A stretch of 64,000 nt of DNA from Leucobacter komagatae. Lineage in GTDB: Bacteria; Actinomycetota; Actinomycetes; Actinomycetales; Microbacteriaceae. This document shows positions 42,309 through 53,215 of this stretch, one piece after another. Positions within the stretch are counted from its first letter, which is position 1; each line of letters begins with the position of its first letter. Under the pieces are notes generated by a model. The model ran no database searches and was not told the origin of the DNA. It was given only the letters and a program-made list of their open reading frames with translations. The translations under genes and the position numbers were made by a program. The stretch is from assembly GCF_006716085.1 (NCBI RefSeq), contig NZ_VFON01000001.1:806001-870000 (forward strand), written 5' to 3'.

Positions 42309-42569
42309 TCAGCCGGCCTCAGGTGCGTCGGTATCGACGATATCGACCCTCACGCGCTCACCCGAGGCGAGTGCGGAGATCACGGTTCGGAGCGCCTGAG
42401 CGGTTCGGCCGCTGCGGCCAATGACCCGTCCCAGGTCTTCCGGGTGAACGCGGATCTCGAGGGTCTCGCCGCGGCTTCCCGCGCGCTGCTGAATACGCAC
42501 CTCGTCCGGGTGGTCAACGACCCCACGGACGAGGTGCTCAAGCGCGTCAGCGAGCACCATCTCAGCCAA
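42309..42569 (-). CDS. khpA: KH-domain RNA-binding protein KhpA
   Basis: This 86-residue single-KH protein has the GxxG loop in GRVIGRSGRTAQALR, preceded by IRVHPEDL. It is conserved between rpsP and rimM in Gram-positives. It binds RNA, often with KhpB/Jag, and influences cell division. Confidence 0.93.
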   Translation of the reverse strand: MAEMVLADALEHLVRGVVDHPDEVRIQQRAGSRGETLEIRVHPEDLGRVIGRSGRTAQALRTVISALASGERVRVDIVDTDAPEAG

Positions 42570-42574
42570 GAGGC

Positions 42575-43021
42575 CTAGGCCTCGGTCGACTCAGCAGCGG
42601 CTTCCTCAGCCGGTGCCTCGGTCTCGGCGGGAGCCTCAGCGGCCTCCTCGGCAGGAGCCTCTGCCGGCTTCTCAGCCTTGGGGCGAACAACCGACTTCTT
42701 CTTGGCGTCAGCCTCGAAAACTTCCTTCGCCTCGGGTGCGAGCACCTTCGACTCGGTCGAGCCCTCACCCGTGAACTTGCCCCAGTCGCCGGTCAGCTTG
42801 AGGAGCGCTGCGACCTGCTCAGTCGGCTGTGCGCCAACGCTGAGCCAGTACTGCGCGCGGTCCGAGTTCACCTCGATGAACGAGGGGTTCTCGGTCGGGT
42901 GGTACTTGCCGATCTCCTCGATGACGCGGCCGTCGCGCTTGGTGCGCGAGTCTGCAACGACGATGCGGTAGTACGGTGCGCGGATCTTGCCGAGGCGCTT
43001 GAGGCGAATCTTGACTGCCAT
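42575..43021 (-). CDS. rpsP: 30S ribosomal protein bS16
   Basis: This 148-residue protein has the S16 core in residues 1-85 ([33 protein letters not shown]). The last 45 residues are an Ala/Glu/Pro-rich acidic extension, giving a protein about 60 residues longer than E. coli S16. GAAGGAG precedes the ATG. It is first in the operon rpsP-khpA-rimM-trmD-murT-gatD. Confidence 0.95.
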   Translation of the reverse strand: MAVKIRLKRLGKIRAPYYRIVVADSRTKRDGRVIEEIGKYHPTENPSFIEVNSDRAQYWLSVGAQPTEQVAALLKLTGDWGKFTGEGSTESKVLAPEAKEVFEADAKKKSVVRPKAEKPAEAPAEEAAEAPAETEAPAEEAAAESTEA

Positions 43022-43122
43022 GTGCTGGCTCCTTCAGGTTGGGTTACGTGTGACGCCGCGCAATGTCGCCGGCCACAGGGGCACGGGGCGCGGAAGCCTG
43101 GTACGCAAAAGCGAACTAGGCA

Positions 43123-43151
43123 AGTTTGCCACACTGTCGTCCGAAATGCAA
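43123..43151 (-). promoter_or_regulatory. Probable rpsP operon promoter
   Basis: On the minus strand TTGCAT (43151-43146) is followed after 17 bp by CAAACT (43128-43123). This leaves a leader of about 95 nt before rpsP. Confidence 0.4.
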
Positions 43152-43213
43152 TTTTTGTTGGGATCAGGGGTTTTATGGCGTGCTCGCGGGCACCCCCTCA
43201 CCCCGCAGGCGGC

Positions 43214-44737
43214 TTAGGCCCCGGAAACGGAGCGCATCCAGGCCTCGATACCGGCCGCGTCAATGGGGAGTGCGTCGGAGATGACCTCGTGCCCGGTCTC
43301 GGTCACGACGAGGTCGTCCTCGAGCCGAACACCGATGCCGCGAAGCTCGGGCGGCACCGTTTCATCCCACGAGTGGAAGTAAAGCCCGGGTTCGACGGTG
43401 AGCGCCATTCCGGTCTGCACGGTCCCGCCGAGGTAGGTTTCGTAGCGCGACGAGTCGCAGTCGTGCACGTCGAGGCCGAGGTGGTGGCCGACGCCGCACA
43501 CGATGTAGCGCCGGTGGTGCTGGCCGTCGGCCGAGAGCGCCTCGTCGACGGAGACCGGGAGCATCCCCCAGTCGTGGAGCCCCTCGGCGAGCACCTCCAT
43601 GCAGGCGGCGTGGAAGTCTGCCCACAGGCGCCCGGGCTGCACGGCCGCGAGGCCTGCCCGGTGCGACTTCTCGACGAGGTCGTGCACCTGGCGCTGAGCG
43701 TCAGAGAACGTCCCGCTCGCGGGGAGCGTACGGGTCACGTCGGCGGTGTAGCCGGAGCGCATCTCAACGCCCATGTCGAGCAGCAGCAGTTCCGCGGGAT
43801 CCACCGCGCCATCGGCGCGAACCCAGTGCAGGATCGGCGCGTGCGATCCTGACCCGACGATCGTCGCGTAGCCGGGGGCCTGGCCAACCGTGCGCGCGTG
43901 CCGGTCGAATGTGCCCTGCAGCCAGCGCTCCCCGCCCGCCGCGATGGCGTTCGGGATCTCGCGCGTCACCGCGGCGAAGCCGTCGATCGTGGCGAGGTTC
44001 GCGGCGCGCAGCTGCACGATCTCCCAGGCGTCCTTGATCTGGCGCAGCTCCGAGAGCACGGTCGCGAGGCGGGCCGAGCGCGCGCGCCCGCCGAGCGCCG
44101 CTCCCGCGCCGCGGGCGACGACCGCGGCGCCCGCGATCAGCGCGTCGTCAGCGACACCAGACTCCGCGAGCTCGCCGATCGGCCGCACAGCGATGTCGAG
44201 GGCCGAGGCGACCTCCTCGACGCCCGCGATCGGCCCGACCCAGAGTTCGCCGTGGTTCGCGTCAGCGTGGAAGGCTTTGCTGCCGGGCCGCGCCGGCGGG
44301 GTGATGTAGAGCGTCGCGTCGTGACCGCCGGAGACGGGGCGCATGACGAGCACTGCGTCCTCAATCCCGTAGCCCACGGCCCACAGGAAGTCGCTGTCGG
44401 CGCGGAACTCGAAGTAGGTGTCGTTCGCGCGCAGCTGCGAGCGGCCCGCCGCAACGACGATCGTGCTCCCGGGCAGCGCAGCAGACAGCCTCGCGCGGTG
44501 GTCGGCAGCGGCGCCCGCTGCCCCCTCCTCCACCGGCAGCTCACGCTCGGCGTCGCCCCACCCCTCAGACATCCACGCGCTAAACCCGGTCGCCTCCGTG
44601 AGCAGCGGCATGCGCGGGTCGCGGCGGGTCGCGCGGGAGTTCGGCATGCCCGACTCCCAGTCGACGACGTTGACGGTGAGACCGAGGCCGCTGAGCGTAG
44701 GGCCAGTCGAGGTCTGGACATCGTGGTGGTGGGTCAT
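43214..44737 (-). CDS. pepP: Xaa-Pro aminopeptidase (M24B)
   Basis: This 507-residue peptidase removes N-terminal residues ahead of proline. An AMP_N domain (about 60-190) is followed by a pita-bread domain with the metal ligands in LLLDMGVEMRSGYTADVTRT (two Asp), GVGHHLGLDVHD (His), LTVEPGLYFH (Glu) and GVRLEDDLVV (Glu). The ATG at 44737 has AAAGGAACAC upstream. It follows the proline iminopeptidase gene after a hairpin. Confidence 0.92.
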   Translation of the reverse strand: MTHHHDVQTSTGPTLSGLGLTVNVVDWESGMPNSRATRRDPRMPLLTEATGFSAWMSEGWGDAERELPVEEGAAGAAADHRARLSAALPGSTIVVAAGRSQLRANDTYFEFRADSDFLWAVGYGIEDAVLVMRPVSGGHDATLYITPPARPGSKAFHADANHGELWVGPIAGVEEVASALDIAVRPIGELAESGVADDALIAGAAVVARGAGAALGGRARSARLATVLSELRQIKDAWEIVQLRAANLATIDGFAAVTREIPNAIAAGGERWLQGTFDRHARTVGQAPGYATIVGSGSHAPILHWVRADGAVDPAELLLLDMGVEMRSGYTADVTRTLPASGTFSDAQRQVHDLVEKSHRAGLAAVQPGRLWADFHAACMEVLAEGLHDWGMLPVSVDEALSADGQHHRRYIVCGVGHHLGLDVHDCDSSRYETYLGGTVQTGMALTVEPGLYFHSWDETVPPELRGIGVRLEDDLVVTETGHEVISDALPIDAAGIEAWMRSVSGA

Positions 44738-44789
44738 GGGTGTTCCTTTCAGGGAGCGTGAGAGGTTGAAAGCGCGGGAGAAAGAAGGC

Positions 44790-44828
44790 GCGGGGCCGGC
44801 AAGCCGCGACGCGACACCCCGGCCCCGC
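44790..44828 (-). terminator. Stem-loop between the two peptidase genes
   Basis: CCGGCCCCGC (44819-44828) and GCGGGGCCGG (44790-44799) form a perfect 10-bp stem. On the minus strand it is followed by GCCTTCTTTCT. It may attenuate transcription into pepP. Confidence 0.5.
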
Positions 44829-44837
44829 TTCAGCGCG

Positions 44838-46133
44838 CTAGTCGCGGCTGCGGGCGGTGCCGCCGAGCCGCTGTTCGAGGGCGGCGAAGAGGCGCTCGGC
44901 GACGTCTCCGAGCCGCAGCCCATCGTGCTCGAACTCGTTCGTCACCCAGGCGTGCACGCCGCGCACGCGCGACGCGGTGTCGAGCGAGAGCTGGGCGTCA
45001 ACATACATGTCGTCGTAGTAGACGGCGGCTTCGACGGGCACCTCGTTGCGGGCGAGCCGATCGTGGTCGTACATTGCGATCGGCTGCTCGTTGGCGGCGA
45101 GGTGCTCGACCGCCGCCCGGAAGCCCGTGAGCCCCGAGATTTCCTCGAACATCCACGGGAACACGGTCTCGCCGGTGAAGTTGAGCGGCCTGGCCGATTC
45201 GGCGAACTCGGGCCGGGACTCACGTTCGCGCTGCGCGGCCCAGGCGCTCGGGCCGGGGCCGTAGATCGCTTCCTGCAGCGCGATGAAGAGCGGGTTTGTG
45301 AGGAACGCCGTCTCCGCCTCGACCGTGGCGAGGAACACCTCGGACAGCCGGGTTTCGGCCTCGTCTACGAACGCCTCGTCGAAGATCCAGTGCACGCGGT
45401 CAAAGCCGGGCTTCATCCCGAAATCGAGCCCGAGGGTCTGGAGCCGCCGCACGGTGAGTCTGTCGCCGCCGGGCAGCCGCACGTCTTCGCGCTCGAGGAG
45501 GTCGGCGACGCGCGCGATCCGCTCAACGAGGTGCGGGTGCCGCTCGCGGAACTGCCGGTTCTTCTCGGCGATGCGCGGGAAGGTGCGCGAGTACACGACC
45601 TCGGGGTCGGGGTCGATGCTTGGCAGCCCGCCCGTGATCGCCGACGCGACGATCGACTCGGGGAAGTGCGAGAGGTACTGCAGCGTGAGGAATCCGCCGT
45701 AGCTCTGCCCGAGCGTCCACCACTGGCGCCCCGGGAAGTGCGCTTCGCGGAGCGCCTCGAAGTCGCGCACGATCGAGTCCTGGCGGTGGAGCGCGAGGAG
45801 GCGCGCCCCCGCTGCCGCGTCGAGCCCGTCGAAGTCGCCCGCGCCGAGCGGGGTCGAGCGGCCCGTGCCGCGCTGATCGGGCAGGATGACGCGGAACTTG
45901 GTCACGGCGTCGCCGATCCAGCCGTCGGCGTCGAGCGGTCGGGGTGACTTGCCCCCGGGCCCGCCCTGCAGGAAGACGAGCAGCGGCAGGTCTGCGTCGC
46001 GGTTCGCGGCGCTCACGACCTCTCGGGCGAACACGCGGATCGTCTCGCCCTCGGGCTCGTTCCAGTCAAGCGGCACCGTCACCCACAGGTCGCGGGCAAC
46101 GAGGCGCATTCCAATCGGGTACCAGTCGGTCAT
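44838..46133 (-). CDS. Proline iminopeptidase-like alpha/beta hydrolase (S33)
   Basis: This 431-residue enzyme probably releases N-terminal proline from peptides. It has the oxyanion box FLQGGPGGKSPRP, RVILPDQRGTGRST, the nucleophile elbow WTLGQSYGGFLTLQY, and a late histidine in HAWVTNEFEHDGLRLGD. It overlaps dppB by 4 bp, so a peptide permease and a peptidase are made together. Confidence 0.87.
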   Translation of the reverse strand: MTDWYPIGMRLVARDLWVTVPLDWNEPEGETIRVFAREVVSAANRDADLPLLVFLQGGPGGKSPRPLDADGWIGDAVTKFRVILPDQRGTGRSTPLGAGDFDGLDAAAGARLLALHRQDSIVRDFEALREAHFPGRQWWTLGQSYGGFLTLQYLSHFPESIVASAITGGLPSIDPDPEVVYSRTFPRIAEKNRQFRERHPHLVERIARVADLLEREDVRLPGGDRLTVRRLQTLGLDFGMKPGFDRVHWIFDEAFVDEAETRLSEVFLATVEAETAFLTNPLFIALQEAIYGPGPSAWAAQRERESRPEFAESARPLNFTGETVFPWMFEEISGLTGFRAAVEHLAANEQPIAMYDHDRLARNEVPVEAAVYYDDMYVDAQLSLDTASRVRGVHAWVTNEFEHDGLRLGDVAERLFAALEQRLGGTARSRD

Positions 46134-47095
46134 TTGCGGGCAGTCCTTACTCTCGAGTCCAACAGCGCGTACAGGGTGTCAACGATCAGGTTCGACAGCA
46201 CAACGAACAGGCCGCCGAGCAGCACGATGGCGATCACGACGGGGCGATCCTGCATCGCGACGCTCGTCACCGCGAGCGAGCCGACCCCGGGGAGGCCGAA
46301 CACCTGCTCGATGACGATCACGCCTGCGAGGAGCATACCGATATCAATGCCGAGCTGGGTGACAAGCGGCGGCATCGCCGACCGGAACGCGTGCACGTAG
46401 GTGACGCGCCGCTCGGTGAGCCCCTTCGCGCGGGCGGTGCGAATGTAGTCTTGCCCAAGCACGTCGAGCATCTGGCCGCGGGTGAGCCTGGCGTAGACGG
46501 CGGCGGTCACGAGCGCGAGCGTCACCCACGGCAGCGCGAGGTGCCAGGCCCACTGGCCGGGGTTTTCGGCGAACGGCACGTACCCTGACGGCGGGAAGAG
46601 CGTGACGCCCATCTTCGTCGGCAGGAAGTACAGCGTGTAGAGCGCAATCATGCCGAGCACGAAGGTCGGGAAGCTGATTCCGATGATCGCGAACCCCTGG
46701 CCGAGGCGGTCGCGAAGGGTGCCGGGGTTCTTCGCCGAGCCGATGCCGATCGGAATGCCGATCGCGAGCCAGACGATAACGGCCCCAAACACGAGCGACA
46801 TTGTGACGGGGATGCGCCGTGACAGGAGCTCCCAGACGGGCAGGTTCGAGCGGTACGAGAAGCCGAGGTCGCCCTGCAGGAGGTTTCCGAGGAACATGAA
46901 GTACTGCTGGATCATCGGCTTGTCGAGGCCGAGGTTCACGCGGATCTGCTCCATGAGCGCCTCGGTGGCCTTGTCGCCCGCGATGATGCGGGCGGGGTCT
47001 GACGGCGAGACGTAGAACAGCACGAACACGAACACGCTCAGCAGGAACAGCACGAGCGCGCCGAAGCCCACCCGTGAAAGGAAATAGCGGATCAT
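46130..47095 (-). CDS. dppB: Peptide ABC transporter permease, DppB/OppB type
   Basis: This 321-residue inner-membrane permease has six helices. It has the typical first helix (FGALVLFLLSVFVFVLFYVS), PGTLRDRLGQGFAI, and the EAA loop YIRTARAKGLTERRVTYVHA. The ATG at 47095 overlaps the dppC stop. It works with DppC, the fused ATPase and the binding protein upstream. Confidence 0.9.
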   Translation of the reverse strand: MIRYFLSRVGFGALVLFLLSVFVFVLFYVSPSDPARIIAGDKATEALMEQIRVNLGLDKPMIQQYFMFLGNLLQGDLGFSYRSNLPVWELLSRRIPVTMSLVFGAVIVWLAIGIPIGIGSAKNPGTLRDRLGQGFAIIGISFPTFVLGMIALYTLYFLPTKMGVTLFPPSGYVPFAENPGQWAWHLALPWVTLALVTAAVYARLTRGQMLDVLGQDYIRTARAKGLTERRVTYVHAFRSAMPPLVTQLGIDIGMLLAGVIVIEQVFGLPGVGSLAVTSVAMQDRPVVIAIVLLGGLFVVLSNLIVDTLYALLDSRVRTARK

Positions 47096-48053
47096 GCTTT
47101 CTTCCCCTTCGTGGAAGTCGGGTCGAGGGCGTCGCGGAGCCCGTCGCCAAGGAGGTTGAACGCGAGCGTGAGCGCGAGGAGCGCGAGGCCCGGCACGAGC
47201 ACCATCCACGGCGCGACCATGTACATGGAGCCGTTCGCGGCGTCGGCGAGCATGTTGCCCCAGCTCGGGGTGGGCGGCACGATGCCGAGCCCGAGGAACG
47301 AGAGCGTCGCCTCGAACACGACCGCCGCCGGGATACCGAGGGTGGTGTAGACGATGATCGGCACGACGAGGTTCGGGAGTACGTCACGGAACATCATCGA
47401 GAAGCGCGACTCGCCGAGCGAGCGGGCCGCCTCAATGTACTCACGCTCGCGGATCGCGAGCACCTGGCCGCGGATCACGCGGGCGAGGCCGGCCCAGCTA
47501 AAGAACACGATCACGACGATCGACAGGCCGAGGCTCGGGCCGAGCACGGCGACGAGCGCGATCGCAACGAGCAGGAACGGGACGCTCATGACGAGGTCGA
47601 TGACGCGGCTGAGCAGCGTGTCGACCCAGCCGCCGAAGAAGCCCGCGGTCGCGCCGATGATGACGCCGATCGCTGACGCGACGAGCGACGCGACGACGCC
47701 GACGAGCAGGGAGACGCGCGCTCCGTAAGCGAGGCGCACGAGCACGTCGCGGCCGAGCTGGTCGGTGCCGAGCAGGAACTCGTTGGAGGGCCCGACGGGG
47801 ATACCCGCGGCCGACAGCCCGGTCTCACGGAACTGCTCGGTCGGCCCGTGCCCCGTCCACTGCGCGATAAGCGGCGCGCAGATCGCGAACAGCACGATGC
47901 CGAGGATCACGATGGCCGAGGCGACGCTCGCCGGGTCGCGCACGAGGCGTGCCATCGTGAGCTGCGCCGAGCTCTTCGCCTGGATATCGGCGGCCTTCTG
48001 GGCCGCGTAACCGGGCGTCGTGATGAGCTTCGTGTCTTTCGAAAATACGCCGG

Positions 48054-48057
<4 letters not shown>
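47092..48057 (-). CDS. dppC: Peptide ABC transporter permease, DppC/OppC type
   Basis: This 321-residue permease has an N-terminal OppC_N-like region and six helices. LLGTDQLGRDVLVRLAYGAR is the family hallmark, and the EAA loop is YIEAARSLGESRFSMMFRDV. It overlaps the ATPase gene upstream and dppB downstream by 4 bp each. Confidence 0.92.
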
Positions 48058-49880
<1,823 letters not shown>

Positions 49881-49900
49881 TCGTACTCCCAGGTTGTGGT

Positions 49901-49960
49901 GTGCAGTGTTGTAACGCGCAGTGTTGTTGTGCGCAGTGTTGTTGTGCGCAGTGTTGTTGT
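49901..49960. repeat. 15-bp tandem repeat, three perfect plus one degenerate copy
   Basis: GCGCAGTGTTGTTGT occurs at 49916-49930, 49931-49945 and 49946-49960, with a degenerate copy at 49901-49915. It is noncoding and lies between the binding-protein gene and the ATPase gene, just before the ATPase start. Confidence 0.85.
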
Positions 49961-49980
49961 GCCCAGAGAACTACGAACTG

Positions 49981-50019
49981 TGGGGTGGGCGACGGAGCGT
50001 GTGCCCGCCGCCCACCCCA
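49981..50019 (-). terminator. Stem-loop after the binding-protein gene
   Basis: TGGGGTGGGCG (49981-49991) and CGCCCACCCCA (50009-50019) pair perfectly over 11 bp. It lies 12 bp after the binding-protein stop. It probably gives partial termination or mRNA protection, so the binding protein outnumbers the permease. Confidence 0.6.
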
Positions 50020-50031
50020 CGGCTGAGCGAG

Positions 50032-51798
50032 TTACTGCTTGAGCCAGACGTTCGTCCAGTCACCGTTCTGGGCGAGCGCGTAGATCTGGAAGTTCTGCAC
50101 GCGGTCCGAGTGGTAGTTCGCTTTCTTGCGCGACACGATCGAGACGATCGGCGACTCTTCCATGACGGTCTTGTCGACCTCGTGCCAGAGCTTGCCTGCC
50201 TCTTCCGGCGTCGCGGCAGCGAGTGCCTGGTCGGCGAGCTCGTTTGCCTTGTCGCTGTTGAAGTCGACGTAGTTGTACGCCTGCGGGGTGCCGTCGAACG
50301 AGAACTGCGGCTGGAAGACCGAGCGCGCGGCCCCGCCTACCCAGTCGGGCGACCAGCCAACGAGCGCGACGTCCCACTCGCCACCCGAGGCGTTCTCGCG
50401 GTTCGTCATGAAGTTGGCGTAGTAGTCCGTAGGCGGCACGGGGAAGAGCTCAACGGTGATACCAGCGGCCTCGAGGCTCGCCTGCACGGTCTGCGCGATG
50501 TCGGGCTGCGTACCGACGTTGCGGTACGGGAACTTCAGGGTGAGGTTCTCAACCCCGGCTTCCTTGAGCAGGGCCTTCGCCTTCTCGGGGTCGGCCTTGC
50601 CGCTCTTGTCGCCGTAGAGGCTGAAGTCTTCGTAGCCGTTGATGCCGGGGCCGAAGATACCGTTCGTCACTGAGGCGATGTCTTCGCCGCCCATGACCTG
50701 CACGACGGCGGGCTTGTCGATTGCGTACTGGATCGCCTGGCGAACCTCGAGCTTCTTCAGCGCGCCACCGTTGTTGTCCGAGGTGGTGTTGAACCACATG
50801 AACTGGTCGATGCCACCGTTCTCCATCGTCGTGAACTTCGTATCGTTCGCGGCGGTGAGCTGCTGGATGTTCGCGGGGCTCGGGCTGAGGTCGAAGAGCA
50901 GGTCGGCCGAGCCGGCTTGGAGCTGCTGCATCGCGGCGTCACCCTCGACGCCCATTGTCATCTCGATCTTGTCGACGTACGCCTTGCGCAGCGGGTCGCT
51001 GTCGGCGTTCCATGCCTCGTTACGCACGAACTCCCACTTCACGTCAGGGGTGTACGACGCGACGGTGTACGGGCCAGACGAGACGAAGTTCTCCCGGTAC
51101 TCGGGCGAGTCGGGCAGGTAGTCGAGTACCTCGATGGGCGCGGGGTTCGCGGTCGGCAGGCTGAGCATCGACGTGAAGTCGGAGGCCGGCTCGACGAGCT
51201 TGAAGATGACCGTCTGGTCGTCCGGGGTCTCGATGCCCTTGATGTCGTTCGACTCGATGTAGTCCTTCATCGCTGCGGGCTCGGCCGCCACGCCCGCGAA
51301 GCCGTCGCAGTACTCGGCCATGCCGTCGATGAGGTTGATGAAGTAGCCACCGAGCGCCGCGCCGATGTGCGGGTTGCAGATGCGTTCGATGCCGCGAGCG
51401 ACGTCGCCGGCAACAATCGGGCGGGCACCGTCGGGCGCGTTCCAGGTCACGCCATCGCGCAGCTTGATCTCGTAGGTCAGCCCGTCCTCCGACGCGGTGG
51501 GTACCTCCTCCGCGAGGTCGCCCGTGAGCGCGATGCGCTCGTCGACGTCGTTCGATGAGACGTAGCTGAGCAGCGAGCGCGAGAGCGACCGCACCACACT
51601 GTTCACGGGCACGTAGGCCGTGAGCTGCGGGTCGAGGCGGTCGACGTCGCCGTTCGCGAGCACCTTGAGGGTGCCGCCCGCCTGGGCCTCGCCCCCGCCC
51701 GCGCCACCGTCGGCTGAGCCGCCGCTCGCGCACCCGCTGAGCACGAGCATCGCCGCCGCGCCGAGCGCGACGCCTGAGAGTATCTGTTTCCGAGCCAT
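50032..51798 (-). CDS. Peptide-binding lipoprotein of ABC transporter (SBP family 5)
   Basis: This 588-residue extracytoplasmic receptor has a lipobox LSGC with the acylated Cys at residue 23 and a Gly/Ala linker. It has the family-5 body: DRLDPQLTAYVPVNSVVRSL, LRDGVTWNAPDGARPIVAGD, GPYTVASYTPDVKWEFVRNE and VRQAIQYAIDKPAVVQVMGG. The ATG at 51798 has AAGG upstream; a GTG at 51807 is possible. It is first in the peptide uptake operon. The 292 bp upstream (51799-52090) show no gene. Confidence 0.93.
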   Translation of the reverse strand: MARKQILSGVALGAAAMLVLSGCASGGSADGGAGGGEAQAGGTLKVLANGDVDRLDPQLTAYVPVNSVVRSLSRSLLSYVSSNDVDERIALTGDLAEEVPTASEDGLTYEIKLRDGVTWNAPDGARPIVAGDVARGIERICNPHIGAALGGYFINLIDGMAEYCDGFAGVAAEPAAMKDYIESNDIKGIETPDDQTVIFKLVEPASDFTSMLSLPTANPAPIEVLDYLPDSPEYRENFVSSGPYTVASYTPDVKWEFVRNEAWNADSDPLRKAYVDKIEMTMGVEGDAAMQQLQAGSADLLFDLSPSPANIQQLTAANDTKFTTMENGGIDQFMWFNTTSDNNGGALKKLEVRQAIQYAIDKPAVVQVMGGEDIASVTNGIFGPGINGYEDFSLYGDKSGKADPEKAKALLKEAGVENLTLKFPYRNVGTQPDIAQTVQASLEAAGITVELFPVPPTDYYANFMTNRENASGGEWDVALVGWSPDWVGGAARSVFQPQFSFDGTPQAYNYVDFNSDKANELADQALAAATPEEAGKLWHEVDKTVMEESPIVSIVSRKKANYHSDRVQNFQIYALAQNGDWTNVWLKQ

Positions 51799-52090
51799 AA
51801 GAGTCACCTTTGAATCGCTGAGAGGCTTACGTTGCGCCCGGCGGACGCAATGGATGCGAATCGCAACCTAAGTGCAATTGTACATGTCATGGTGCGCATG
51901 TCACACCGACGGGTGATCCTAACCCGGGAATGGCGTAATCACGACAGGGCGCCCCAGCTCCCGCGGCAACCTGGCGGGAACACGCCAACTGGGCTTCCTG
52001 GGCGCGCGGCGAGTTGACGCCGCGCTCTGGTTGCACAGCAGTGATCGCCCGATCAGGCGCGGAGCCCAACCAAACAGGGAGCGTGACCGG

Positions 52091-53215
52091 CTAGCGGTCG
52101 AGCCACCACCCGAGCACGAACGGGTACGTGAACATAAAGACGATTCCCGCGCCGATGAGCACACCAGTCCACACGCCAGAGCGGCGACGGAGGCGCCTCC
52201 CCTGCGGCGCGACCTGCATCCGCGGGCGGGCCGCGCGCGGGTCGGAGTAGGTCTTCGCCTGGTGCCCGAGCTCCTCACCAATGAGTTCGGCGAAGTAGAG
52301 CAGTGCTGCGCTCTCGCGCCTGTCTGAGTGAGCGTGCAGCCGCGTCGACGCGAGCTGTAGGGTGTCGTCGATGACCTCGATGTCCCAGCCGCGACCGTGG
52401 TCGATCAGGCAGGCCATGACGTCGGGCGTCAGCAGCTCGAGTGCGTCACGCTCGTACCCCTCGGGCACATATACAGTGAAGAACCTGTCGAAGTCGCCCT
52501 CGAGCGAGACACGCTGCGACCCGGGCAGCAGTGACCGCAGGCTCCCGTTGCCCCTGGCGTCGATGACGAGGTGAGGCAGGGCGCGCGGCAGCCGCATCGA
52601 GAGGTAGCGGAACCCGTGCCTGGGACCCTTCGGGTCGCTCTTATCTCCCTGAAACGACGCCTTGCCGAACTGCAGCTTCGGTTCGAGGCCGTTCCGCCCA
52701 GACCAGAGCACGAACTCGGTGCGAAACAGCGGCTTCGGCGGGGTCGCGTTCACGGGCGGCCTGACCCTTGCGGGGTCGCGCTTACTCGGGAGTCGCTCGG
52801 CGAAGAAGATGCCGAGCGTCGGCGACGCGAAACCGAAACGGGAGTAGGTGAGACCCACGCGCCCCGCGAAATCCGAGAACGCGATCGCGCGCTTCGTATC
52901 GAGCGGCATCGAGATCAGGATCCACCCGAACAGCCAGAGCAGGATCGCGATGAAGAAGCACACCACCGTTGACAGCGGGCGCACCCATTCGATCCAGCCG
53001 GGCAGCTCGATCGCGAACGGCCACTCAAGATTGAGCGCCGACCACAGGATCGTGACGGGCACCGCGAGCACGACGAGGAGCGCGCCGAGCGCTGCCTGCC
53101 GGAAGACCTTCGGATCCTCCTCGCGCACCCGCGCCCACGTCACGCGGCCCGGCCACAGCGCTTGGAGCTGCGCGAGCCGCCCGGTGGGGTCGACCGCGCC
53201 GAGGCGCTCCGTCAC
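52091..53215 (-). CDS. Membrane-anchored hypothetical protein
   Basis: This 374-residue protein has two N-terminal membrane helices (about 40-60 and 80-105: ALGALLVVLAVPVTILW, STVVCFFIAILLWLFGWIL), a cytosolic domain of about 220 residues with VLWSGRNGLEPKLQFGK and FFTVYVPEGYERDALELLTP, then an Arg-rich stretch and a final helix (GVLIGAGIVFMFTYPFVLG). The GTG start follows the ffh stop with no gap. DUF3137-like proteins share this general look, but the match is not certain. Confidence 0.6.
   Translation of the reverse strand: MTERLGAVDPTGRLAQLQALWPGRVTWARVREEDPKVFRQAALGALLVVLAVPVTILWSALNLEWPFAIELPGWIEWVRPLSTVVCFFIAILLWLFGWILISMPLDTKRAIAFSDFAGRVGLTYSRFGFASPTLGIFFAERLPSKRDPARVRPPVNATPPKPLFRTEFVLWSGRNGLEPKLQFGKASFQGDKSDPKGPRHGFRYLSMRLPRALPHLVIDARGNGSLRSLLPGSQRVSLEGDFDRFFTVYVPEGYERDALELLTPDVMACLIDHGRGWDIEVIDDTLQLASTRLHAHSDRRESAALLYFAELIGEELGHQAKTYSDPRAARPRMQVAPQGRRLRRRSGVWTGVLIGAGIVFMFTYPFVLGWWLDR

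Noticed and set aside
49921..50673. Plus-strand frame with a repeated LLCAV segment
   Set aside because: It arises from the 15-bp repeat and then runs antisense through the peptide-binding protein gene.
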